A DNA stretch of 5,260 nt from the NCBI GenBank assembly GCA_021813085.1, contig JAKAMA010000203.1, forward strand, positions 1 to 5,260, written 5' to 3'. The translations under genes and the position numbers were made by a program. Shown piece by piece: positions 1-4,850 of the stretch (position 1 is the first letter of the stretch; every line of letters begins with the position of its first letter). The DNA comes from Chloroflexota bacterium (GTDB taxonomy: Bacteria; Chloroflexota; Dehalococcoidia; DSTF01; JACRBR01). The notes under the pieces are model-generated. The model was not told the DNA's origin. It worked only from the letters and a program-made list of their open reading frames with translations, and searched no databases.

Positions 1-116
1 ATCGCGAGCAGGAAGAGGTCGCTCGCGAGCAGGCGCGGCGGCAGCGGCCGGGCGTCGCGTGCGGCGGCTCGGGGCCGCCGGACGCTCGTACGGGCCGTCC
101 GGCTTGTGACTGTCAC
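1..116 (-). CDS. Possible 5' end of a divergent gene (partial, uncertain)
   Basis: On the minus strand a frame is open from a GTG at 116 to the window edge. Its last residues read LPPRLLASDLFLLA, which is the most protein-like translation of this stretch in any frame. The motif resembles the N-terminal helix of GPP34 (Golgi phosphoprotein 3-like) proteins, which often begin with a similar 'DLFLLAL' segment, but about fourteen residues cannot settle a family. No Shine-Dalgarno site precedes the GTG, and the residues before LPPR are Arg/Ala-rich and look non-coding, so the true start may lie closer to position 40. The plus-strand frames here end at 107-109, 124-126 and 132-134 and encode nothing recognisable. 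If real, this gene would be transcribed divergently from the ABC transporter unit and could share its control region. Confidence 0.22.
   Translation of the reverse strand, partial: MTVTSRTARTSVRRPRAAARDARPLPPRLLASDLFLLA
77..103. repeat. Inverted repeat, GC-rich hairpin upstream of the promoter
   Basis: GCCGGAC at 77-83 pairs perfectly with GTCCGGC at 97-103 around a 13-nt loop. Only two T residues follow on the plus strand, so this is a poor intrinsic terminator. It could be the weak end of an upstream plus-strand transcript, a leader structure of a divergent transcript, or chance in GC-rich DNA. Confidence 0.3.
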
Positions 117-132
117 GCGCCCATGATAGCAT
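104..132 (+). promoter_or_regulatory. Putative sigma-70-like promoter of the ABC transporter unit
   Basis: TTGTGA at 104-109 (four of six matches to TTGACA) and TAGCAT at 127-132 (four of six to TATAAT) are separated by 17 nt. Transcription would begin near 139, giving a leader of about 46 nt before the ATG at 185. The surroundings are very GC-rich, so this relatively AT-rich patch stands out. A short perfect palindrome, GTGAC-T-GTCAC at 106-116, overlaps the -35 element. The hexamers are a best fit by eye, not proof. Confidence 0.45.
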
Positions 133-137
133 GAACC

Positions 138-160
138 AATCGTTGGATCTCCCAACGATT
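138..160. promoter_or_regulatory. Perfect 9-bp inverted repeat, likely repressor operator
   Basis: AATCGTTGG (138-146) and CCAACGATT (152-160) are exact reverse complements separated by five bases. The repeat lies over the predicted transcription start and upstream of the ribosome-binding site at 174-180. Size, symmetry and AT content relative to the surroundings fit the binding site of a dimeric repressor such as a TetR or MarR family protein; repressors of these families often control drug-efflux genes. No such regulator gene is in the window. As RNA it would also form a 9-bp hairpin, so a leader structure is the main alternative. Confidence 0.55.
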
Positions 161-173
161 TCGCCCAGAGAGC

Positions 174-180
174 GAAGGGA
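174..180 (+). promoter_or_regulatory. Ribosome-binding site deciding the ATPase start
   Basis: GAAGGGA lies four nt before the ATG at 185. The competing in-frame ATG at 131 overlaps the predicted -10 box and has no purine-rich sequence before it. This site therefore favours 185. Confidence 0.6.
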
Positions 181-184
181 CCTG

Positions 185-1231
185 ATGCCCCCGGTCATCG
201 ACGTCGTCGACCTCGAGAAGACCTACCCGGACGGCTCGCAGGCGGTGCGCGGCATCAGCTTCAGCGTCGAAGAGGGCGAGTTCTTCGGGTTCCTCGGGCC
301 GAACGGCGCGGGGAAGTCGACGACGATCAAGATCCTGATCACGCTGCTCGCGCCGACGGCCGGGCAGGCGCGCGTCTTCGGACGCGACGTGCGGGCGGAC
401 GCCACACGGACGCGCACAGTCATCGGCTACGCGGCGCAGGAGGTGGGCGTCGACGACGACCTCACCGGACGCGAGAACCTGATGCTGCAGGGCGCGCTGT
501 ACCACATCGAGCCGCGGGCGCTGCGCCGGCGCGTCAACGAGCTGCTCGAGCTCGTGGACCTGGCGCCCGACGCGGACCGCCAGGCCGGCTCGTACTCCGG
601 CGGCATGCGCAAGCGTCTCGACCTGGCGACGGGGCTGATCCACCGCCCGCAACTGCTGTTCCTCGACGAGCCGACCACGGGGCTGGACCCGCAGAACCGC
701 GCGGGCATCTGGAGCTACCTCGAGGATCTGAACAAGCGCGAGGGGCTGACGATCTTCCTCACGACGCACTACCTGGAGGAGGCCGACCGGCTCTGCGGCC
801 GCCTGGCGATCATCGACCATGGACGGATCATCGCGAGCGGCAGCCCGGCATCGCTGAAGGCCGAGCTGGGCGGCGACCTGGTGCGGCTGTCGTTCCGCGG
901 CTCGGACGAGGAGACGCACGCGCAGCGGTCGCGGGCGGCGGCGCTGCTCGAAGGCCGGGCCTTCGCGGCGGGCGTGCGGGACGACGGGACGGAGCTCGTC
1001 GTCACGGCGCGCGAGGGCGGGCGGGCGCTGCCGCAGATCCTGCGCGTGCTCGACGAGGCGCAGATCTACGTCGATGACCTGACGCTGACGAGCCCGACGC
1101 TCGACGACGTCTTCCTGAAGTACACGGGGGAGCGCATCCGCGAGGACGCGCCGGTGCAGAACTGGCGCAACCAGCGGATGGCGGGGTTCCTGCGGGCAGG
1201 CGCCGGCGGACGCGCGCGGCGCCGGCCGTAG
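185..1231 (+). CDS. ABC transporter ATP-binding protein, DrrA (daunorubicin resistance) family
   Basis: This is the cytoplasmic ATPase subunit that powers an ABC-2 type exporter; DrrA relatives export drugs, lipids or other amphipathic molecules. From the ATG at 185 it has 348 residues, a usual DrrA length. Visible motifs are Walker A GPNGAGKST (38-46), Q-loop Gln85, signature YSGGM (137-141), Walker B LLFLDEP (157-163), D-loop GLDP (166-169) and H-loop His195. The segment around 296-318, with LTSPTLDDVFLKYTG, is the C-terminal block typical of the DrrA subfamily. All catalytic residues are intact. The last 20 or so residues form a basic Arg/Gly-rich tail. An upstream in-frame ATG at 131 would add 18 residues but lies inside the promoter/operator. 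The permease gene follows after 19 nt, so the two are surely cotranscribed. The substrate cannot be told from sequence. Confidence 0.95.
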   Translation: MPPVIDVVDLEKTYPDGSQAVRGISFSVEEGEFFGFLGPNGAGKSTTIKILITLLAPTAGQARVFGRDVRADATRTRTVIGYAAQEVGVDDDLTGRENLMLQGALYHIEPRALRRRVNELLELVDLAPDADRQAGSYSGGMRKRLDLATGLIHRPQLLFLDEPTTGLDPQNRAGIWSYLEDLNKREGLTIFLTTHYLEEADRLCGRLAIIDHGRIIASGSPASLKAELGGDLVRLSFRGSDEETHAQRSRAAALLEGRAFAAGVRDDGTELVVTAREGGRALPQILRVLDEAQIYVDDLTLTSPTLDDVFLKYTGERIREDAPVQNWRNQRMAGFLRAGAGGRARRRP

Positions 1232-1250
1232 GCGCGGGAAGCGAGGGGCG

Positions 1251-2141
1251 ATGGAAGCGACACAGGAGCGCGCACCGGCGGGCGGCGGCAGCCTCGTCAG
1301 CGTCGAAAAGATGCCGCGGGGCCTGCCGAAGCTCGCCGGCGAGACGTGGACGCTGTACGTCCGCCAGCTCAAGCGGCTCTCGCGGACGCCGACGATCGTG
1401 GTGTTCTCGCTGATCCAGCCGCTGATCTGGCTCGTGCTCTTTGGCCAGATGTTCTCGCGCATCGCGCACCTGCCGAACGCGGTGCAGCAGTTCGGCGGCG
1501 TCAGCTACCTGCAGTTCTTTGTCCCGACGGTGATGCTACAGTCGGTGCTGTTCGGGGCGGGCCAGTCCGGCGTCGGGATCATCGCGGATATCGACAGCGG
1601 CTTCCTGGACAAGCTGCTCACGACGCCGGTGAACCGCCTCGCGATCCTGCTGGGGCGCGTGCTGGGCGACCTGACGCGGATGGCGCTGCAGATCCTGCTC
1701 GTCGTGCTGATCGGGCTGGCCATCGGGCGCTTTCAGACGCCGACCGTGTCGTTCTACTACGGCGTGGTCGGCATCGCCGGCGCGATGGCCATCGCGCTGC
1801 TGTTCGCGCTGATCATGACGGGGTTCAACGTCTTCCTGGCACTGACGACGCGCAACACGGAGGCGACGTTCCTGATCGGCAACTTCCTGACGCTGCCCTT
1901 GCTCTTCACGAGCTCCGCGCAGTTGCCGATCGCGCTCCTCCCCGTCTGGATGCAGCACGTGGCGCGCGCGAACCCGGTGACGTACGCGATCGACGCCATG
2001 CGCAGCCTGCTCAACGGGCCGGCGGCGAGCAGCCATCACAACACGTCCGTGGCGTTGGTGCAGGCGCTCGTCATCCTGCTGGCGCTGTCGGCGGTGACGC
2101 TGACGTTCGCCACGCGGAAGTTCCGGAGCACCGTGGCGTAG
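1251..2141 (+). CDS. ABC-2 type transporter permease, DrrB family
   Basis: This is the membrane subunit partnering the upstream ATPase, 296 residues. A hydrophilic N-terminus of about 45 residues stays in the cytoplasm. Six hydrophobic segments follow, at roughly 47-67, 86-112, 140-160, 170-197, 206-228 and 265-287, as expected for an ABC-2 permease half. The stretch GFLDKLLTTPVNRLAILLGR (117-136) before the third segment is the characteristic ABC-2 coupling region. FTSSAQLP (219-226) and ARANPVTYAIDAMR (238-251) are the conserved periplasmic-side and late-loop motifs of DrrB proteins. GAGGGG at 1243-1248 serves as ribosome-binding site, although it lies only 2 nt from the ATG. The pair probably assembles as two ATPases and two permeases to export a hydrophobic compound or envelope component; substrate unknown. 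Confidence 0.93.
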   Translation: MEATQERAPAGGGSLVSVEKMPRGLPKLAGETWTLYVRQLKRLSRTPTIVVFSLIQPLIWLVLFGQMFSRIAHLPNAVQQFGGVSYLQFFVPTVMLQSVLFGAGQSGVGIIADIDSGFLDKLLTTPVNRLAILLGRVLGDLTRMALQILLVVLIGLAIGRFQTPTVSFYYGVVGIAGAMAIALLFALIMTGFNVFLALTTRNTEATFLIGNFLTLPLLFTSSAQLPIALLPVWMQHVARANPVTYAIDAMRSLLNGPAASSHHNTSVALVQALVILLALSAVTLTFATRKFRSTVA

Positions 2142-2175
2142 CTCCGACGCCCCAACGCGCGCGACGCGAACGGAC

Positions 2176-2181
2176 AGGAGG
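2176..2181 (+). promoter_or_regulatory. Strong ribosome-binding site of the deacetylase gene
   Basis: A consensus AGGAGG lies six nt before the ATG at 2188. It fixes the start codon and suggests efficient translation independent of the permease gene, which ends 46 nt before that ATG. Confidence 0.8.
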
Positions 2182-2187
2182 CGCCCG

Positions 2188-2976
2188 ATGCGCCGAGGGA
2201 GCCCCGCACGCCCCGGCGTGCTTGCGCTGACGATCATCGCGCTGACGCTGGCGGCGTGCGCGACGCGTGCGACGGCCCCCGCCGCTCCGGCGTCTCCCGC
2301 CGCGGCGACGCCAGCGCCCGGTGCCGGCACCACGCCGGCGCCCGCCGGGCCGGCGCGCATCGTGTACCGGGGCAACCCGGCACGACGCATGGTGGCGCTG
2401 ACGTTCGATGCGGGCAGCGACGCCGGCTTCACCGCGCAGGTCCTCGACACGCTGCGGCGCGAGCACGTCCGCGCGAGCTTCGCGATCACCGGCCTCTGGG
2501 CGGAGCAGCATCGCGACCTGCTGCTTGCGATCGCCGCCGGCGGCCATCGCCTCATCAACCATTCGTACGATCACGCATCGTTCACCGGGCGGTCGACCGC
2601 GACCGCGCCGCTGAGCGCCCGCCAGCGCGCGCTCGAGCTCTCGCGGACGGAGACGACGGTCTACCACCTCACCGGCCGCACCACGCGCCCGTACTTCCGG
2701 CCGCCGTACGGAGACATCGACGCGAGCGTCGAGGCCGATGCCGCGCGCGACGGCTACGGCACGATCGTGATGTGGACGGTCGACACGCTTGGCTGGAAGG
2801 GGGCGCCCGCGGACGCCATCGTCCAGCGCGCCCTGTCGCAGGCGGAGCCGGGGGCGATCTATGTGATGCACGTCGGCTCAGCATCACAGGACGCGGCGGC
2901 GCTGCCGCGCATCATCGACGGTCTGCGGGCGCAAGGGTACAGCTTCGGCTCGATCGGCGACGTGCTGGCGCCGTAG
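2188..2976 (+). CDS. Lipoprotein polysaccharide deacetylase (NodB homology domain)
   Basis: A 262-residue surface enzyme predicted to remove N-acetyl groups from a cell-wall or surface glycan. Residues 1-24 form a lipoprotein signal peptide: a basic N-terminus, a hydrophobic core and lipobox LAAC with Cys24 as the lipidation site. An Ala/Pro-rich linker (25-55) leads to the NodB domain (about 57-260). Visible motifs are LTFDAG (71-76, catalytic base Asp74), HSYDH (125-129, metal-binding histidines), RPPYG (171-175), DTLGW (199-203) and the late catalytic His228 in YVMHVG. Motif 1 has Ala75 where classical members have a second, metal-binding Asp; Asp78 in the following GSD may substitute. I recall TFDAGSD together with a late GSASQD block as features of a subfamily found in Chloroflexota and actinobacteria, so this is probably not a dead enzyme. 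It is likely cotranscribed with the ABC pair. Whether peptidoglycan is the substrate is unknown. Confidence 0.9.
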   Translation: MRRGSPARPGVLALTIIALTLAACATRATAPAAPASPAAATPAPGAGTTPAPAGPARIVYRGNPARRMVALTFDAGSDAGFTAQVLDTLRREHVRASFAITGLWAEQHRDLLLAIAAGGHRLINHSYDHASFTGRSTATAPLSARQRALELSRTETTVYHLTGRTTRPYFRPPYGDIDASVEADAARDGYGTIVMWTVDTLGWKGAPADAIVQRALSQAEPGAIYVMHVGSASQDAAALPRIIDGLRAQGYSFGSIGDVLAP

Positions 2977-2997
2977 GAGCGTGGACGATCGCCCATC

Positions 2998-3012
2998 GCG
3001 GGAACCTCCCGC
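2998..3012. terminator. Weak hairpin between convergent genes, possible terminator
   Basis: GCGGGA (2998-3003) pairs with TCCCGC (3007-3012) across a 3-nt loop in the 88-nt gap between the two convergent stop codons. There is no T-run on either strand, so it is not a canonical intrinsic terminator. Its position fits a bidirectional stop or RNA-stabilising end, but Rho-dependent ending is equally possible. Confidence 0.3.
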
Positions 3013-3064
3013 CGATGCCCGGCGTCCATTCGGGTAGACCGTGCGCTGAGGGCGCGGCCGGAGG

Positions 3065-3976
3065 TCAGTCCGCGCGCGTGAGGCGGATCGGGCCGGTCTG
3101 CGTGCGCAGCCGCACCTTCGGGCCGCCGGCGGGCGGCGCTTCGCCGCGGCGTCGCGGCGGCAGGTCCGAGACGACCGGGCCAACGCGGCTCTCGGCATCA
3201 ACGAAGAACGGCTTCTCCGGGTCCACAGCGAGCGTGATCGGGCCGGTGCCGACTTCGATGTCGAAGTCGCCGCGGACGGCGCCGCGATAGCGCACCATGC
3301 CGCAGCGCGAGCGCACGTACACCGCGCCGCCGGCGTCACCGATGCTGAGGGCGCCGGTGCGCACGTTGACACGCACGTCGCCCTCGATCCGAACGAGATC
3401 AACGGCGCCGCTGCGCGAGTCGACGGTCACCGGGCCGGCGACCTCCGCGACGCGGATGCGGCCGCTCTTCGCTTCGGCGGTGACGCTGCCGCGCACCCGT
3501 TCGACCTCCACGGCGCCGCTGCGGGCGGTGACCGTCGTCTCGCCCTCGACGTCGCGCACGCGGCAGCGGCCGCTCAGCACCTCGCTGTGGACGCGGCCGT
3601 GCAGGCCGGCGATCTCGACCCGCCCGCTGCGCGACAGCACGCGGACGCTGCTCGTCACCGGCACGCGCACGCGGTAATCCACGCGCGAACCGCGCTGCCC
3701 GAGCTTGAGGAGGCTCCAGCCGCCAGCGGTCTCCGGCAGGGCAGGGGCACGGACGATGACACGGTCGCTGCCATCCTGCTCCATGCCCTCGGCGACGGCG
3801 CGCGCCGCCGCATCAGCGTCGTCGGAGGAGACGGACCAGGTGCGGACCTCGGCGTCGACCTGCACGCGGTCGAGCGCGCGCCCTTCGACGATGACGGTGC
3901 CAGAGCGCGATTCGAGGTGGAGCACGGCGCGCTCGCCCGTCGGGAACTCGCGCGAGACGTGGCGCACGTGCTCCAT
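3065..3976 (-). CDS. DUF4097-type beta-repeat (putative beta-solenoid) protein
   Basis: The product has 303 residues and no signal peptide or membrane segment, so it is probably cytoplasmic. The N-terminal part (1-45) opens with one strand repeat, SRSGTVIVEG (23-32). Residues 46-108 form an insert with a charged helix (about 50-68). Residues 117-242 are seven consecutive repeats of exactly 18 residues, each starting with (S/T/C)G and alternating hydrophobic positions, as in SGAVEVERVRGSVTAEAK (153-170). This is the hallmark of a right-handed beta-helix and matches the DUF4097 (putative adhesin-like) family. A short Pro/Arg-rich segment (273-286) precedes a closing strand, VRLRTQTGPIRL. The start ATG lies one nt after the stop of the thioredoxin-like gene, with GAGG nine nt upstream, so translation is likely coupled. 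The frame stays open upstream to 4330, but that part is antiparallel shadow of other genes. The molecular role is unknown; family members are often suggested to be scaffolds or surface proteins, and no export signal is seen here. Confidence 0.88.
   Translation of the reverse strand: MEHVRHVSREFPTGERAVLHLESRSGTVIVEGRALDRVQVDAEVRTWSVSSDDADAAARAVAEGMEQDGSDRVIVRAPALPETAGGWSLLKLGQRGSRVDYRVRVPVTSSVRVLSRSGRVEIAGLHGRVHSEVLSGRCRVRDVEGETTVTARSGAVEVERVRGSVTAEAKSGRIRVAEVAGPVTVDSRSGAVDLVRIEGDVRVNVRTGALSIGDAGGAVYVRSRCGMVRYRGAVRGDFDIEVGTGPITLAVDPEKPFFVDAESRVGPVVSDLPPRRRGEAPPAGGPKVRLRTQTGPIRLTRAD
3251..3628 (-). repeat. Seven tandem 54-bp coding repeats (18 residues each)
   Basis: Codons 117-242 of the DUF4097-type gene fall into seven units of 54 bp with no insertions or deletions. 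Unit openings are SGRVEI, SGRCRV, SGAVEV, SGRIRV, SGAVDL, TGALSI and CGMVRY. The units are similar at protein pattern level but clearly diverged at DNA level, so this is an old structural repeat and not a recent expansion. Confidence 0.85.
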
Positions 3977-3977
3977 C

Positions 3978-4391
3978 TCACACCGCCTCGAATCCCCAGA
4001 GCCAGACGGTGATGCCGTTCCACGCGCAGCGGGCGCGCGGTGGATCGCCGAGACGCACGAGGCGCGGGTCGAGCGCGCGCCGCACCGCCGCCGCCAGCTC
4101 GCGGCGCGAGTGGGGACCGATGAAGCGCGCGAGCTCGACGGAGCCCTGGACGACAACGAACGTCGGCAGCAGGTTGACGCGGAAGCGGCGCCGCAGCTCG
4201 GGATGGTCGTCGATATCGACGCTGCGCACCGGCAGCCGGCTGCCCGTCGAGATCTCGATGCCGCCGGGGCGCGCGGCGAGCGGCCGCTGCCGGACGCGGG
4301 CCGACGTGAACTCGACGACGAGCGGGACATCGACGCGCGGTGCCGGGCCCGCTTCGCGCGCGACCAGCGTGGGCGCCCGCTCAGCCGTCAT
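3978..4391 (-). CDS. Thioredoxin-fold protein lacking the CxxC active site
   Basis: The product has 137 residues. VPLVVEFTS (22-30) is the central thioredoxin strand, followed by VRSVDIDDHPELRRRFRVN (55-73) and the cis-proline motif LLPTFVVVQG (74-83), then ARFIGPHSRRELAAAVRRAL (88-107). This is the classic order of the thioredoxin fold. Where the redox motif WCGPC is normally found, the sequence reads TSARVRQR (29-36), with no cysteine. The only cysteine is Cys122, in an aromatic C-terminal tail with CAWNGITVWLWGF (122-134). It therefore cannot act as a dithiol reductase and may be a binding or chaperone-like module. The start at 4391 is supported by AGGAGG (4404-4399) seven nt upstream. Its ATG overlaps the stop of the preceding 62-aa ORF by ATGA, and its stop is one nt from the DUF4097-type gene, so all three appear coupled. 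Confidence 0.75.
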   Translation of the reverse strand: MTAERAPTLVAREAGPAPRVDVPLVVEFTSARVRQRPLAARPGGIEISTGSRLPVRSVDIDDHPELRRRFRVNLLPTFVVVQGSVELARFIGPHSRRELAAAVRRALDPRLVRLGDPPRARCAWNGITVWLWGFEAV

Positions 4392-4576
4392 CGCCAGCCC
4401 TCCTCGTCCCAGCCAAGGGAGGTGGAACCGCCGCGCCGGCGGTAGACGCGCACCCGCACACGCGCCGACGCCCACCCGCATTGGGGCACCCGGCCGCGGC
4501 CGTACGGCCCGTCTGGGCGCTTCCACCTTCCACCGTCCAGCCTCCAGCGCCTGACCCCTGAGCGAGGCATGATCAT
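4388..4576 (-). CDS. Small Arg/Trp/Gly-rich ORF, 62 aa, function unknown
   Basis: I do not recognise this product. It is 62 residues long and strongly basic: 15 Arg and 1 Lys against 5 acidic residues, with 5 Trp and 11 Gly. No signal peptide or membrane segment is visible; RVRVRVYRRR (39-48) could be a beta-strand. Support for a real gene is positional: AAGGAG (4591-4586) lies nine nt before the ATG at 4576, the start is 18 nt after the preceding gene's stop, and its TGA overlaps the next gene's ATG as ATGA. About 84 percent of codons end in G or C. Against it: several AGG codons, and its last codons (DEEGW) are partly dictated by the next gene's ribosome-binding site. A second ATG at 4570 is an alternative start. 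If it is not coding, the stretch is a 203-nt leader of the thioredoxin-like gene. Confidence 0.45.
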   Translation of the reverse strand: MIMPRSGVRRWRLDGGRWKRPDGPYGRGRVPQCGWASARVRVRVYRRRGGSTSLGWDEEGWR

Positions 4577-4585
4577 GGGAGGATG

Positions 4586-4591
4586 CTCCTT
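4586..4591 (-). promoter_or_regulatory. Ribosome-binding site of the 62-aa ORF
   Basis: AAGGAG on the minus strand lies nine nt before the ATG at 4576, just after the stop codon of the 71-aa gene (4595-4597). It is a main argument that the small ORF is translated. Confidence 0.5.
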
Positions 4592-4594
4592 CCG

Positions 4595-4810
4595 TCAGCG
4601 CGCGGCGCGGGCGCCGGCCGCGGCAAGCGCGCGCTCGCCTGCGCCATGGTCCAGCGAGACGCCGACGCGCACGAGCGCCGACGCCAGGGCCTGGCGCAGC
4701 CCGGTGCGCGGGGCGAGCGCCTCCGCCTCGGCGATGCGCCGGAGGTCGATCCGCTCGAGCGCACGCATGCGCATGATGGCTGTCAGCTCATTGAGCAGGG
4801 TGTATTCCAC
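4595..4810 (-). CDS. Small helical protein, 71 aa, GTG start, function unknown
   Basis: I cannot assign a family. The start is GTG at 4810, chosen because AAGGAGG (4825-4819) lies eight nt upstream; no ATG start in this frame has a comparable site. The frame runs further upstream only across the end of the preceding gene. The product is predicted to be mainly alpha-helical: MRMRALERIDLRRIAEAEAL (13-32) is an amphipathic charged helix, and LRQALASALVRVGVSLDHGA (38-57) is a second, more hydrophobic helix. The C-terminus is Ala-rich. The ALVRVGVSLD stretch resembles short C-terminal motifs of other small actinobacterial-type proteins, but this is only an impression. It lies 40 nt after the RHH gene and 18 nt before the 62-aa ORF, in the same orientation, so it is almost certainly in the same operon. 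Confidence 0.65.
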   Translation of the reverse strand: MEYTLLNELTAIMRMRALERIDLRRIAEAEALAPRTGLRQALASALVRVGVSLDHGAGERALAAAGARAAR

Positions 4811-4818
4811 CGGAGATG

Positions 4819-4825
4819 CCTCCTT
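4819..4825 (-). promoter_or_regulatory. Ribosome-binding site deciding the GTG start of the 71-aa gene
   Basis: AAGGAGG on the minus strand lies eight nt before the GTG at 4810, in the 40-nt gap after the RHH gene's stop. It excludes the long in-frame extension up to 5029, which runs antiparallel to real-gene codon usage. Confidence 0.7.
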
Positions 4826-4850
4826 CTCGGCCTGGCGCGGCCGATCGTCG

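Noticed and set aside
2..33. Direct repeat TCGCGAGCAGG at 2-12 and 23-33
   Set aside because: Eleven bp in GC-rich DNA, probably coding for the repeated LLA residues in the minus-strand frame; no sign of a mobile-element or attachment site.
131..184. N-terminal extension of the ABC ATPase from the ATG at 131
   Set aside because: It overlaps the predicted -10 box and the palindrome, has no ribosome-binding site, and the 18 extra residues are not part of the ABC fold. The ATG at 185 has GAAGGGA upstream.
113..1462. 449-residue open frame on the minus strand
   Set aside because: It lies antisense to a fully recognisable ATPase and permease, with an Arg/Ala/Pro-rich composition typical of shadow frames in GC-rich DNA.
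2256..3290. 344-residue plus-strand frame overlapping the deacetylase
   Set aside because: It is a shifted-frame shadow of a gene with lipobox and NodB motifs, and runs into the antisense of the DUF4097-type gene.
3977..4330. N-terminal extension of the DUF4097-type protein to 421 residues
   Set aside because: The extra part is a Ser/Arg-rich shadow of the thioredoxin-like gene; the family sequence begins at the ATG at 3976, just after that gene's stop.
4392..4526. 45-residue N-terminal extension of the thioredoxin-like protein
   Set aside because: AGGAGG seven nt before the ATG at 4391 fixes the start, and the extension has no fold-like pattern and overlaps the 62-aa ORF in another frame.
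3587..4561. Plus-strand open frames across the minus-strand operon
   Set aside because: They are low-complexity shadows (Arg/Ala/Ser-rich) with no ribosome-binding sites or recognisable motifs.
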